Source of the DNA: Chryseobacterium foetidum | Lineage (GTDB): Bacteria; Bacteroidota; Bacteroidia; Flavobacteriales; Weeksellaceae | Direction of reading: 5' to 3' | Assembly: GCF_025457425.1 (NCBI RefSeq) | Contig: NZ_JAMXIA010000001.1 | Span: forward strand, 2,294,001 to 2,358,000 | Length of the DNA: 64,000 bases | Shown: in pieces, positions 24,015 to 33,822 of the stretch | Numbering within the stretch: the stretch's first letter is position 1 | Layout: each line of letters begins with the position of its first letter | Notes under the pieces: generated by a model | Told to the model about the DNA's origin: nothing | The model's input: the letters and a program-made list of their open reading frames with translations, nothing else | The model's database searches: none | Translations under genes and position numbers: made by a program

Positions 24015-26282
24015 TTACTCCCTGTTTTTTAATAAAACCCAGCCGTTATAAACAGTCTGTGTATTGTTTTTGTCGTCTTCGTTCCAGGAAATAGTGTACC
24101 AGTATGTTCCTGTAGGAAGTTTTTTGTTGCCCGAAGTCCCGTCCCATTTGAAGTTTCTTATTTTGTCTGCTTCAAACTTTTTGTTTCCATATCTGTCGTA
24201 TACCGTAAAGACAAGATTCTTTTTGTAAGCAAGCGCTGTATAATCAATCACATCATTTACATTATCTCCGTTAGGTGTAATCGCATTCAAAAGATTGGGT
24301 ACAGTAACCTGAATCTGAACCGGCTCACAATCATAAGAATCTTTAACGAAAATCTTGTTTTCGCCTCTTGGCAAACCAGTAAATACATTAGACGTCTGCC
24401 ATGCTGTACCATTTAAAGAGTACTGATAAGCAGGAGTTCCGCCAGAAACATTGACTGTAATTGTATTGTTTTTAATGTCTAAACTTGAAATTGTAGGATT
24501 TCCGGCAGCTTTTACGTTTACCATCTGCATGGTAAAGCAAGTTCCGGTCTGAAGTCTCACCCAGTAGCTTCCCACGGGAACTCCGGTAATAGATTGCGTT
24601 GTAGCGCCGGTACTCCACTCGTAACTCGCAAAGCCAGGCCCTGCATCCAGGGTCGTTCTGTCTTCAATACAGATAATCTTATCTTTTAAAACCGCAGATC
24701 TTGTAGGTGGGATCACAGTAAGAGTAATTTTTCTGATAACCCAACAGGAGTTTGTTCCTGTTATTTTCACATAAACCACCGAATTGGATGCGTCGTGAGC
24801 CGTAGGATCAGCAATAGGGTTGATATTGTTTACGGCATTGTCTAATGTTGTATAATATACTTTTGTAATCCCCGATTGTGAAGATACATTTGCGGTGGTA
24901 AGGTTAAATGTTCCTATCAGACCAACCTCTGTTTTAAAACATGTCTGCAAAGTGGCATCAGTGGCCACAGGAAGAGGGGAGAAGCTCAGTGTAATTTCAG
25001 CATTTCCTGTGCATCCCTGTGGAGAGGTTACTTTTACGTAAACTTTTCCGGGAGCAGAAACATACGTTGCAGGATTTGTGATTTCGTTTACATTATTATT
25101 CAGATCCTGAATGTTTTTATAGTACTTCTTGGTTGCTCCAGGTGTGGATGTCACCGCTGCTAATGTAAGATTGAATGTCGCAGTGGTTGCATAATTATTG
25201 TTACAGGTTGAAAGTGTAACATTGGATGCTGTAAAATCTCCTAATGTGAGCTGGATCCTTCCATCTGCATTGTCGCAGAGAAGACCCGCATTATCCTTAA
25301 CTCGAACAATAATAGTCGTATTGGCATTGTACTGAAATGTTGCAGGAATAGCGATCGGTGTAGGATTTCCCTGAACAAAATAAGTAAAGGTAAAGTTGGC
25401 CGGGTTGGCCACAAACTGATTATTGAATGCTGTTAAATTCACTGTTGCAAAGCCTGTCGTAGGATTTGGGCAGTTGGACTGCGAAATGGTAGGCTGTAAA
25501 AGCGGAACTTTATCGGTGTAGATTTTTACATTTTTAATAGAATGTCTTGATCTGTTCCCTCCCGTAGAAGCTGAAAATCCAAAATATCCCTGAGTCATTG
25601 CTGCTGCTGTCCCGGATGGTACAAAAGGCTGGTTACAGATTGTTGTTCCGTCAATTTTTATCTGAATTGTCCATCCCGTCGGGCTTGCAGTACTCACTTC
25701 GGCAGTTACTTCTACATGTTTGTAAGTCGTTCCCTGAAAAGGCATTGTGGTGTTCAGATCCGGGGAGTGAAATGAGCTTCCTGCTACGTTGAAAAACTCA
25801 ACATTATTCTGGTCTGTTGTATTGGCAACCTGTCCGTAAGCTACGTGAACTTTACTCATTACGGCTGTCGTGGTATTGTTATAAGTGTCAAAACCCACTA
25901 TTAAACCTACAGCATTTTGCGAAACACCTAATCCCGAACCTAAAACACTGGCTACCGGTGGATTTTGAAGATACCAGAAGGCAAGTCCGTCACCGTTTGC
26001 AGTTTGGTTAGAATCCATTCTGAAATCGAATTCTACCCTCCATTTATCGCAAAATTTAAGGTTGATAGGATCGTTTAGCCTGATTGAACCCGATTGATTA
26101 TTGGTGTCTGGTGTAAGCTGCACAAAAGCGTCTGTGCCGTTAACCTGTGTTGTTGTAGGAGCAACGACAGTCCATCCTGTTGTGTTTACAGGGTTTCCGG
26201 CGAGCTGATATGTTTGGGATTTGAATAAAGCACTGGTACAAACGAGAAAAAGTGCTATATAAGACAATAGATTTTTATTCAT
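24015..26282 (-). CDS. T9SS type B exported protein with L-type lectin-like head (paralogue 2)
   Basis: I start at the ATG at 26282 (755 residues), because the frame's extra TTG codon at 26288 adds nothing. The layout is that of paralogue 1: signal peptide, lectin-like domain (about 24-260: GDGLAFWYLQNPP, VGFDTYNN), two repeats (VTLSTCNNNY and ATLQTCFKTE), an Ig-like segment, an SprB-like repeat and the type B sorting domain from TPNGDNVNDVIDY. Clear similarity over the full length shows tandem duplication. It is probably a secreted, surface-attached adhesin-like protein; the ligand is unknown. Confidence 0.88.
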   Translation of the reverse strand: MNKNLLSYIALFLVCTSALFKSQTYQLAGNPVNTTGWTVVAPTTTQVNGTDAFVQLTPDTNNQSGSIRLNDPINLKFCDKWRVEFDFRMDSNQTANGDGLAFWYLQNPPVASVLGSGLGVSQNAVGLIVGFDTYNNTTTAVMSKVHVAYGQVANTTDQNNVEFFNVAGSSFHSPDLNTTMPFQGTTYKHVEVTAEVSTASPTGWTIQIKIDGTTICNQPFVPSGTAAAMTQGYFGFSASTGGNRSRHSIKNVKIYTDKVPLLQPTISQSNCPNPTTGFATVNLTAFNNQFVANPANFTFTYFVQGNPTPIAIPATFQYNANTTIIVRVKDNAGLLCDNADGRIQLTLGDFTASNVTLSTCNNNYATTATFNLTLAAVTSTPGATKKYYKNIQDLNNNVNEITNPATYVSAPGKVYVKVTSPQGCTGNAEITLSFSPLPVATDATLQTCFKTEVGLIGTFNLTTANVSSQSGITKVYYTTLDNAVNNINPIADPTAHDASNSVVYVKITGTNSCWVIRKITLTVIPPTRSAVLKDKIICIEDRTTLDAGPGFASYEWSTGATTQSITGVPVGSYWVRLQTGTCFTMQMVNVKAAGNPTISSLDIKNNTITVNVSGGTPAYQYSLNGTAWQTSNVFTGLPRGENKIFVKDSYDCEPVQIQVTVPNLLNAITPNGDNVNDVIDYTALAYKKNLVFTVYDRYGNKKFEADKIRNFKWDGTSGNKKLPTGTYWYTISWNEDDKNNTQTVYNGWVLLKNRE

Positions 26283-26499
26283 ATACAAGGGAACTTTGGA
26301 ATTCAGCCGTAAAGATATAAATAAAAAGTCTATATAATGAAAATATATTATTAATTTTATGATAAATGGTGATTATTTTTCAAAAAATAACAAAGAAGAC
26401 AGTGAATTGAATAACAATCTATTTTTTCATTTTGATTCATTAAAAATAAGAGAATTAAGTTTTAAATTTAAACATCTGTAAATCAATAAGATTTAGATT

Positions 26500-26976
26500 T
26501 TAAAAAAGTCCGCCGTTTTCAGGCGCTTCAAAGTTGATATCTACTTCAAGGTTTGATCCTGCGGCGGCAGCAACGGCAAGTCTGTCACAGAGCTCATTTT
26601 CAAAATGGCCGGCGTGACCTTTAATCCAATGGAATTTTGGCTGATAAGTATTATACAGCGGGATCATTCTTTTCCAGAGATCAGGATTTTTTACATTTTT
26701 CCATCCGCGTTTTACCCAACCCGAAATCCAGTTCTGGTTAATGGCATCAGAGACATACTTGCTGTCTGTAAAAATATGAATGTCATTTTCCGCCGACTTC
26801 AGTTTTTCGAGAGCGGCAATCACAGCAAGAAGTTCCATTCTGTTGTTGGTGGTTTTTCTGAAACCTTTTGAGAAAGTTTTCTGATAGTTTTTTTCAGGAA
26901 CACGCATCAGAATTCCGTAACCGCCTTTTCCGGGGTTTCCGCTGCATGCGCCGTCTGTGTAAATTTCGATTCTCAA
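26500..26976 (-). CDS. rnhA: Ribonuclease HI
   Basis: This 158-residue protein has the full DEDD set: Asp8 in IYTDGACSGNPG, Glu48 in NNRMELLAV, Asp71 in IFTDSKYV and Asp131 in CDRLA, with His121 in IKGHAGH. It cleaves RNA in RNA-DNA hybrids. It lies 85 bases downstream of dnaB on the same strand, with a G-rich tandem repeat in the gap. Its position between exported-protein genes has no obvious functional meaning. Confidence 0.95.
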   Translation of the reverse strand: MRIEIYTDGACSGNPGKGGYGILMRVPEKNYQKTFSKGFRKTTNNRMELLAVIAALEKLKSAENDIHIFTDSKYVSDAINQNWISGWVKRGWKNVKNPDLWKRMIPLYNTYQPKFHWIKGHAGHFENELCDRLAVAAAAGSNLEVDINFEAPENGGLF

Positions 26977-27030
26977 AGTGATGGGTTGAGGCTGAGGTTA
27001 AGGTTGAGGATGGGATAGAGTTCGTAAAAA
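26977..27030. repeat. Degenerate short tandem repeat between dnaB and rnhA
   Basis: The plus strand reads GGGTTGAGGCTGAGG, then TTAAGGTTGAGGATGGGAT, a run of 6-7-base GGTTGAG-like units. It resembles one arm of the inverted heptamer arrays at 9.2 and 49.7 kb. Confidence 0.5.
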
Positions 27031-27061
27031 TTTAAATTCAGTATTGATTTTAAAATTAAAT

Positions 27062-28639
27062 TTAAAACGGAAAATCTTCCTCGTCATCAAAATCATTCAT
27101 CGATGAACCTGAAAGTTTGGAATTATCAGGCAAATCAAATGCTGCTCCCGGCTGAATGGTGGTTTTAATTTTTTCAAATCCGCTCGGTTCATTAAAATTA
27201 CCTCCGGAATTCATATTAAACGCCTCTTCCACATCACCGAATTTAGCAAAATGCTTCAGGAACGATAATCTCACGTCTGCTGTGGCACCATTTCTGTGTT
27301 TTGCGATAATTAATTCTGCCTGATTTTCTGTGGAGGTTTCTGCTCCTTCTTCATCATTATCCCAGGTTGTAATTTTATAATATTCAGGTCTGAAGATAAA
27401 TGATACGATATCCGCATCCTGCTCGATCGCACCGGATTCCCTCAAATCTGAAAGCTGAGGTCTTTTTCCCGGCCGTGTTTCCACACTTCTTGAAAGCTGT
27501 GAAAGTGCAATTACAGGTATATTCAGTTCTTTTGCGATGGCTTTTAGAGATCGGGAAATCATCGAAATCTCCTGCTCACGGTTTCCGCTTCCTTTTCCAC
27601 TTCCTCCACCGGCGGTCATCAGCTGAAGGTAATCTACCATCACCATCTTTACGCCATGTTGCATCACCAGTCTCCGGCATTTAGCACGGAAATCGAAGAT
27701 GGAAAGTGAAGGGGTTTCATCTATGTAGAGTGGAGCATTTTCGAGTTCAGAAACGTTGGAGAATAATCTCTGCCATTCTTCGTCATCCAGTGTTCCTTTT
27801 CTTAATTTTTCTGATGAAATTCTTGTTTCCGAAGCAATCATCCTGGTAATTAACTGTACAGATGCCATCTCCAGAGAGAATAATGCCATCGGAATTTTAT
27901 GACCCACAGCAATATTTCTTGCCATGGAAAGAATAAACGCCGTTTTTCCCATTGCCGGACGTGCCGCAATGATAATAAGGTCGGAATTCTGCCAGCCTCC
28001 GGTTTCTTTATCGATATCCCTAAAGCCGGAAGGTACACCCGAAAGTCCTTCTTTATCCTTTAAAGATTTAATGGTTTCAATAGCCTGTTTTACCAAAGAA
28101 TTGGCAGTATCAAATCCTTTTTTTATTGTTCCGTTGGTGATTTCGAAAAATGACTGTTCTGCTTTGTCTAAAAGCTCGAAAACATCGGTAGATTCTTTAT
28201 ACGAGGAATCAATAACGTTTGCTGAAACATTGATGAGGCTTCGGAGGATATATTTTTCGAGAATTACTCTTACGTGGTATTCAATGTGCGCACTTGAACT
28301 TACTCCCATCGTCAGTTCAATAATGTAATGATCGCCACCTGCCAGATTCAGTTTCTCTTCTTTTTTAAGTTCCTGAATGATGGTCATGATGTCAACGGGA
28401 TGGTTGCCTTCGTAAAGCTTAAGAATTACTCTGAAGATCACTTGATGTCTCGGATCGTAAAAAACTTCCGGCGTTAGTAAGTCTATGGAATGGTCCAGAC
28501 CTTTTTTGTCGATAAGAAAAGTTCCGATTACCAATCGCTCAAATTCTACTGCATTGGGAGGCATTTTCCCATCTGAAATGGAAAGCTCTCTGGCAAAGTT
28601 GCCCTGGGTAAGTGATGATAATGTTTCTTTCTGCGCCAT
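27062..28639 (-). CDS. dnaB: Replicative DNA helicase DnaB
   Basis: This 525-residue protein has an N-terminal DnaB domain (about 25-130), a linker and a RecA-like helicase domain with Walker A ARPAMGKTA at 226-234, MVMVDYLQLM (Walker B) near 330 and ALSQLSRSVE near 374. It unwinds DNA at the replication fork. The normal length shows no intein. The tail is acidic (MNDFDDEEDFPF). The -7 box is only 4 bases before the ATG. Confidence 0.96.
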   Translation of the reverse strand: MAQKETLSSLTQGNFARELSISDGKMPPNAVEFERLVIGTFLIDKKGLDHSIDLLTPEVFYDPRHQVIFRVILKLYEGNHPVDIMTIIQELKKEEKLNLAGGDHYIIELTMGVSSSAHIEYHVRVILEKYILRSLINVSANVIDSSYKESTDVFELLDKAEQSFFEITNGTIKKGFDTANSLVKQAIETIKSLKDKEGLSGVPSGFRDIDKETGGWQNSDLIIIAARPAMGKTAFILSMARNIAVGHKIPMALFSLEMASVQLITRMIASETRISSEKLRKGTLDDEEWQRLFSNVSELENAPLYIDETPSLSIFDFRAKCRRLVMQHGVKMVMVDYLQLMTAGGGSGKGSGNREQEISMISRSLKAIAKELNIPVIALSQLSRSVETRPGKRPQLSDLRESGAIEQDADIVSFIFRPEYYKITTWDNDEEGAETSTENQAELIIAKHRNGATADVRLSFLKHFAKFGDVEEAFNMNSGGNFNEPSGFEKIKTTIQPGAAFDLPDNSKLSGSSMNDFDDEEDFPF

Positions 28640-28643
28640 AGTG

Positions 28644-28651
28644 CAAAGATA
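28644..28651 (-). promoter_or_regulatory. -7 box for dnaB, 4 bases from ATG
   Basis: TATCTTTG on the minus strand is followed by CACT and the ATG at 28639, nearly identical to the xrtF start region. Confidence 0.7.
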
Positions 28652-28748
28652 AATTTTTTAGCAATGAAATAATAAATACTAATCCCCAATTTGCAATGAT
28701 AATATTCATAAAGCCTTTTGTTGCGGGGTTTTTGGTGTTAATAAAAAA

Positions 28749-28778
28749 AACACCCTCAAAATTTGAAGGTGATTTTAA
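28749..28778 (-). terminator. Terminator of T9SS paralogue 3
   Basis: CACCTTCAAA / TTTGAGGGTG on the minus strand followed by TTTTTTTT. Confidence 0.8.
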
Positions 28779-28794
28779 AATTTACTTAAAAAAA

Positions 28795-30855
28795 TTATTC
28801 TCTGTTTTTAACGAGGATCCAGCCGCTGTATTTTGTCTGCGTGCTGTTTTTGTTATCCTCAGTCCAGGTAATGGTATACCAATATGTTCCGGTAGGGATT
28901 TTTTTTCCTCCTGAAGTACCGTCCCATTTAAAGTTTCTGATTTTATCAGCTTCATAAACTTTGTTTCCATAACGGTTGAATACTGTAAATACCAGATTTT
29001 TCTTATATGCTAACGCTGTGTAGTCTACTGCATCATTTACATTATCGCCGTTTGGTGTAATTGCATTTACCAAGTTCGGAACAGTCACTGTCACAATTAC
29101 TGGATCACAATCAAAAGAATCTTTCACATAAAACGTATTTTCACCCCTTGGCAATCCGGTGAATACGTTAGAAGTCTGCCACGTTGTACCGTTGATAGAG
29201 TATTGATACGCAGGATTTCCTCCATTAGCAGTAATTGTTACCGTATTATTTGTTATGTCTAGAGAAGAAACAACAGGTTGATCGCTTGGATAAACATTTA
29301 CATTCTGCGTAGTAAAGCATTTCCCTGTCTGAAGCTTCACCCAGTAAGCTCCCACAGGAACTCCTGAGATGCTGGATGTAGTTGCTCCTGTACTCCATTC
29401 ATAACTTAGGAAACCTGGTCCTGCATCCAGAGTTGTTCTGTCTTCCATACATATAGTTTTATCTTTAAGGATTGCAGATTTTACAGGAGGAAGTACAATC
29501 AGGGTGATTTTTGTAATTGCCCAACATCCGTTAGTGTCAAAAACTCTTACATACACATCCGTGCTTGCTGTGATATAGCTGTCAGCTGGTATAATTTCGT
29601 TTGTTCCGTTATTGGCATCCGCTAAGGTTTTATAGAATTTTTTTGTAAAACCAGACTGTGTTGTGACAACTGCTGAAGTAAGATCAAATTTTGCTGTGGT
29701 AGTAGCCGTTTCAATAAAGCAAGATTCCAAAGTTGCTGGAGTTAATACTATCGTTGGATAAAATTTAAGTTGAATTTGCGCAATATAAGTACAGTCATAC
29801 TGATTGGTAGCTTTTACGTAGACAGTCTTTTCGTTTGAGGTGTAGCTGCCTGGAGCTATAATCTCATTGGTGCCCGCATTCAAATCTGTCATCGAAGGAT
29901 AATATTTGAGTACAAGATTAGGAATTGAAGTAGGGTTTATTGCAGCAGCGGAAAGGTTGAATACTGCAGTCCCTTTGTTGTTGTTGTTACATTCCGTAAG
30001 TGTAACGTTGCTCAACTTAAATGATCGGTCAACAAAAGTTACAGTTCCAAATTCTCTACATTGATTAAGAAAGCTCGTGGGATTTACAGGATCTACATAG
30101 CTTATTGCATAATAGTATACATTATTTACATTTACAGAAATCGGCGTGTTTATCGGACTCTGCTCATCTAAGGCATTTGATGCATTCAGATAGTATTGAA
30201 CAGAAAAGTTTGGATTTCCGTTTATAATGCCTGCAGAAAGAGTATTAAAGTTAAATATTGTTGGGTTTTCACAGACCTTGATTGGTAGAGGTGCAATGAA
30301 AGGATTTGGCTGATAGGATTGAGCATACTGATTATCAAAAGGGGTAAGTAACGTAGCTGTTCCACCAAAAGATAATGAGAAGCCATTGGCAGTACTTTGA
30401 AAATTATCTACCAAAAGATAATAGACCTGTCCTGCAATAACGTTAAGTTCTGCTTCAAAATAGGTGTTAGTCACTGCTGCAAGTCCCGTATTTCCAGTAG
30501 GTGAAGATCCTGCATAGTTACATCTGATAGGATTTACAAGCGTTGCAGGTGTACAGTCTGGATCAGGTCCATAAACTGCGAAATCGTAATCGTTGGTATC
30601 TACGTTTGCATCAATTATAAAATTAAATGTTCCAGACGTAGCAATGGTAAACTTGTACCAAACCGAGAAATGTTCACCAGTTTTCAGGCATAAAGTTGGT
30701 GGAACATTGGTAATTGGTAGTTCTTGCGTGCCATGGCCATTCGGGGTGTAAGAAATATCTAAATTACCACAGATCGGGATGGCAGAACTACAATCTGACT
30801 GCGCATAGAATAATTGTGATGATATTAAAATAAAAAGGAGTAGTAGTTTTTTCAT
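28795..30855 (-). CDS. T9SS type B exported protein with PPC-like head (paralogue 3)
   Basis: This 686-residue protein has a signal peptide (1-18), a different head from paralogues 1 and 2 (about 20-165: 'SVWYKFTIATSGTFNFII', 'DYDFAVYGP', 'YYLLVDNF', a PPC-like beta-sandwich), and a connector with SFLNQCREF. Two repeats (VTLTECNNNN and ATLESCFIET) are followed by the Ig-like segment, the SprB-like repeat and the type B sorting domain from TPNGDNVNDAVDY to KNRE. The C-terminal half is nearly the same as that of paralogue 2. Likely exported by T9SS and surface-attached. A -7 box precedes it. Confidence 0.88.
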   Translation of the reverse strand: MKKLLLLFILISSQLFYAQSDCSSAIPICGNLDISYTPNGHGTQELPITNVPPTLCLKTGEHFSVWYKFTIATSGTFNFIIDANVDTNDYDFAVYGPDPDCTPATLVNPIRCNYAGSSPTGNTGLAAVTNTYFEAELNVIAGQVYYLLVDNFQSTANGFSLSFGGTATLLTPFDNQYAQSYQPNPFIAPLPIKVCENPTIFNFNTLSAGIINGNPNFSVQYYLNASNALDEQSPINTPISVNVNNVYYYAISYVDPVNPTSFLNQCREFGTVTFVDRSFKLSNVTLTECNNNNKGTAVFNLSAAAINPTSIPNLVLKYYPSMTDLNAGTNEIIAPGSYTSNEKTVYVKATNQYDCTYIAQIQLKFYPTIVLTPATLESCFIETATTTAKFDLTSAVVTTQSGFTKKFYKTLADANNGTNEIIPADSYITASTDVYVRVFDTNGCWAITKITLIVLPPVKSAILKDKTICMEDRTTLDAGPGFLSYEWSTGATTSSISGVPVGAYWVKLQTGKCFTTQNVNVYPSDQPVVSSLDITNNTVTITANGGNPAYQYSINGTTWQTSNVFTGLPRGENTFYVKDSFDCDPVIVTVTVPNLVNAITPNGDNVNDAVDYTALAYKKNLVFTVFNRYGNKVYEADKIRNFKWDGTSGGKKIPTGTYWYTITWTEDNKNSTQTKYSGWILVKNRE

Positions 30856-30872
30856 TTTAAATTAATTTTTAA

Positions 30873-30880
30873 CAAAGTTA
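30873..30880 (-). promoter_or_regulatory. -7 box for T9SS paralogue 3
   Basis: TAACTTTG on the minus strand lies 17 bases before the ATG. Confidence 0.55.
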
Positions 30881-30921
30881 ATTATTTTTTTACTTAATGA
30901 GTTGTGTTTGTTTAAAGAAAA

Positions 30922-30950
30922 TAAAAGCCGCACAAAAAATGCGGCTTTCT
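30922..30950 (-). terminator. Terminator of T9SS paralogue 4
   Basis: AAAGCCGC / GCGGCTTT stem followed by T-rich sequence on the minus strand. Confidence 0.85.
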
Positions 30951-30967
30951 ATTATTGATTTGGTAAT

Positions 30968-33058
30968 TTATTCTCTGTTTTTCAACATTACCCATCCTGA
31001 AAATTTGATTGGAGTGCTATTCTTATTATTTTCATTCCATGTAACCGAATACCAGTAGGTTCCGGTAGGTACTTTTTTACCACCTACAGTACCGTCCCAT
31101 TTGAAATTGTTCATTTTGTCTGCCTGATGAATTTTTGTTCCGTATCTGTCGTATATATTCAGAATTAAATTCTTTTTGTTAGACAGTGCGGAATAATCAA
31201 TTACATCATTTATGCCGTCTCCGTTTGGTGTAATAACATTGATAATGTTCGGAACAACTACATTCACCACAATCGGCTCACAGTCATAAGCATCTTTTAC
31301 ATATATTGTATGATCGCCTCTACTCAGATCTTTAAATATATTCGAGTCCTGCCAGTTGTTATTATCTAGTGAATAGCTGTATGCCGGCGTTCCTCCCACT
31401 GTAAATACTGTAATAGTATTATTGGAAATTTCAATGTTTGAGACCACTGGTTGCTCAGAAGGAAATATTTTAACTTCCTGTTTTGCCCAGCAGTCACCTG
31501 TCTGTAATTTCACCCAATATGTTCCTACACCTACATCAGAAATTGACTGTGTAGTTTCACCGTTGCTCCACTCATATCCATCAAAACCAGGTCCTGCGTC
31601 AAGGGTGGTTTTGTCTTCCATACAGATTACTTTATCAACCAAGACAGTCGAATAAACCGGAGGAATCACAATTAAAGTAACTTTGGCAACTGTATAGCAA
31701 CCGTTTCCATTCATTACTCTCACGTATACAACACCGTTAGGAGCGGTATATGTTCCGAAATTTAAAATCTTGTTCGTTTGATTGATTGCGTCTGTTTCAG
31801 ACGGATAATATTCTTTGGTTGTTCCACTGTCTAAGTTTACGACTGCACTTTCAAGGTTAAAAAGTCCTGTTGAAGGATTGCCTTCGATGAAACATGCTCT
31901 GAGAGTAGCCTCAGTCACAGAAACAGTAGGATGGAATGTCAGTTTTATTTCAACAATCGTTACGCAGTCAAACTCATTGGTGGCTTTTACAAATACGGAA
32001 CCTGCAGCAGCTGTATAAGCATACGGAACGGTAATCTGGCTTGTGCCGGCGTTCAGTGCTGCCATTGATGGGTAATACTGCAAAGTAAGGTTAGGAGTAG
32101 CGCCAATGGCTGCGGCAGTAAGATCGTATGTTGCTGTTCCGGTATTGTTATTACTACATTCTGTAAGTGTAACCGGTGTAAGCTGGAAAGATTTATCTAA
32201 GAAATTAATAGTATTAAATTCCCTACACTGATTAAGGAAACTTGTTGGCTGAGTTGGGTCTACATAAGATATTGCATACGTATAAGTATTTGCGGCATTC
32301 ACAACAATCGGGGTTGTGATAGGATTAAAGTCATCTAAAGCATCTGTAGCAGATCTGTAATATTTTACAACGAAATTGGTGTTGTTATTTAAAATCTGTG
32401 CAGACAAAGTTGAGAAATCAAATGTTGCCGGATTGCTGCAGATTGTAATTTCACCATCCTGATTTTCACCTGGTTCTAAAAATGGATAGGGTTGATAAAC
32501 CTGAGCAGAACTATTGTCGAAAGGCGTTAGCAAAGTTGCTGTTCCTCCGAATGATAAAGAAAATGGTGCAATGGTAGGAGAGAAATTATTTAAAAGTAAA
32601 TAATAAACCTGTCCCGGTAAAACATCAATGTATTTCACAAAACCATCTCCGCCAGCATTTTCTGTAGTGTCAGTAGCGGTCATGTTCAGACCGGTAACGG
32701 GAAAAAAAGCACTTCCTGATCCAGCGTATGAGCATCTGAGAGGTGTTGCATTCACATTGGCACAGTTGTGATTTGGGCCGTACAGTGCCCAGTCGTAATC
32801 AATATTGTTTGCGCCAGGTCCGGTAGGCGTAATCACGAAAGTAAGAGTTCCCGCAGTCTCGACGCTGAAGGTAAGCCAAAGAGAATTACTTTCCCCACTC
32901 AGACATCCCCCCGTTTCTGCTTCTTCAACGTTTCCTACACCACCCGGTGTAAGTGCAATATCAGAATCTCTACATACCGGGATTGCCGTTACACAGTCTT
33001 GCTGCGCAAACATCAGTTGAGTAACGAGAAGGGTTAAAATAAATAGATATTTTTTCAT
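30968..33058 (-). CDS. T9SS type B exported protein with PPC-like head (paralogue 4)
   Basis: This 696-residue protein has the layout of paralogue 3: signal peptide (MKKYLFILTLLVTQLMFAQ), PPC-like head (about 20-175: SLWLTFSVETAGTLTFVI, DYDWALYGPNH, YYLLLNNF), SFLNQCREF connector, two repeats (VTLTECSNNN, ATLRACFIEG), Ig-like segment, SprB-like repeat (GGTPAYSYSLD) and the sorting domain from TPNGDGINDVIDY. In its C-terminal half it is closer to paralogue 1 than to paralogue 3, so heads and tails have been recombined. It starts 31 bases after a small exported helical-repeat protein and may share its transcript. Confidence 0.88.
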   Translation of the reverse strand: MKKYLFILTLLVTQLMFAQQDCVTAIPVCRDSDIALTPGGVGNVEEAETGGCLSGESNSLWLTFSVETAGTLTFVITPTGPGANNIDYDWALYGPNHNCANVNATPLRCSYAGSGSAFFPVTGLNMTATDTTENAGGDGFVKYIDVLPGQVYYLLLNNFSPTIAPFSLSFGGTATLLTPFDNSSAQVYQPYPFLEPGENQDGEITICSNPATFDFSTLSAQILNNNTNFVVKYYRSATDALDDFNPITTPIVVNAANTYTYAISYVDPTQPTSFLNQCREFNTINFLDKSFQLTPVTLTECSNNNTGTATYDLTAAAIGATPNLTLQYYPSMAALNAGTSQITVPYAYTAAAGSVFVKATNEFDCVTIVEIKLTFHPTVSVTEATLRACFIEGNPSTGLFNLESAVVNLDSGTTKEYYPSETDAINQTNKILNFGTYTAPNGVVYVRVMNGNGCYTVAKVTLIVIPPVYSTVLVDKVICMEDKTTLDAGPGFDGYEWSNGETTQSISDVGVGTYWVKLQTGDCWAKQEVKIFPSEQPVVSNIEISNNTITVFTVGGTPAYSYSLDNNNWQDSNIFKDLSRGDHTIYVKDAYDCEPIVVNVVVPNIINVITPNGDGINDVIDYSALSNKKNLILNIYDRYGTKIHQADKMNNFKWDGTVGGKKVPTGTYWYSVTWNENNKNSTPIKFSGWVMLKNRE

Positions 33059-33089
33059 TTTTATTAACGTTTTAATGTTAATCCGAAGA

Positions 33090-33698
33090 TTATTTAATTG
33101 AAGAAATCAGCTGTCTGCCCCAGTTTGGAGAGGTTTCAGTTTCAAAGTCTTTTGCTGCTTTCGCATAGAGTTGGTCAGAATTCAGACTGTTGAATTTCAG
33201 ATCAGAAAATTTTGCTGCCATTCCCGCTTTCAAAAGAGTAAGTCTTGGGTTGTCCGGAGATAAAGCTTCAGATTCTGAAATAATTTTTATGATAAGTTCT
33301 TTATCTTTCTGTACATCTGGTGAATTATCAAGATGAATTCTCTGCAATCTCGCAAGACCCACCAAAACCTTTACATCAGCATTGTTTGGCTGTGCACCCA
33401 CGATGCTTCCGGCATATTTTAGAGCCAAAGCATTAGATTCAAAAAGTGCTTGATTGGAAGACTTTTTGAGTAAGGATTCAGTTTTTAAGTATTGAGCAAC
33501 AGCAGAATAATAATATGACCTCCATTTCTCAAGCGAGGTAGATTTTGAAAATTTCGCAAACATAACTTCATAGTCTGATGCGTTTTTAGCAGCATTGATC
33601 ATCGCAATTTCGTTGTCAGCCGTTTTACCAGCGGTAATCTGTGCCGATACTCCTATTGATGCAACAAATGTGCAGAGAATGAGTATAATTTTATTCAT
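33090..33698 (-). CDS. Exported helical-repeat (TPR-like) protein of unknown function
   Basis: This 202-residue protein has a signal peptide (1-19, ending VSAQ) and an all-helical body with TPR-like spacing: WRSYYYSAVAQYLKT, ADVKVLVGLARLQRI and SPDNPRLTLLKAGMAAKF. No lipobox or enzyme motif is seen. It lies 31 bases before T9SS paralogue 4 and is likely cotranscribed, which suggests a periplasmic helper role, but this is inference. Confidence 0.7.
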   Translation of the reverse strand: MNKIILILCTFVASIGVSAQITAGKTADNEIAMINAAKNASDYEVMFAKFSKSTSLEKWRSYYYSAVAQYLKTESLLKKSSNQALFESNALALKYAGSIVGAQPNNADVKVLVGLARLQRIHLDNSPDVQKDKELIIKIISESEALSPDNPRLTLLKAGMAAKFSDLKFNSLNSDQLYAKAAKDFETETSPNWGRQLISSIK

Positions 33699-33719
33699 AT
33701 TTTATATATTTAACAAAAA

Positions 33720-33727
33720 CAAATTTA
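33720..33727 (-). promoter_or_regulatory. -7 box for the helical-repeat protein / paralogue 4 operon
   Basis: TAAATTTG on the minus strand lies 21 bases before the ATG at 33698. Confidence 0.55.
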
Positions 33728-33822
33728 TATAAATTGACAGTACTGAACAAATTTTAGATATGATTATTTAAGAAATTGTCAATGAAAAGGCTTTGTGGTT
33801 GAAAAAAAATAATTTTATCGCC

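Noticed and set aside
27062..28639. Intein in DnaB
   Set aside because: Helicase motifs are contiguous and the length (525) is normal.
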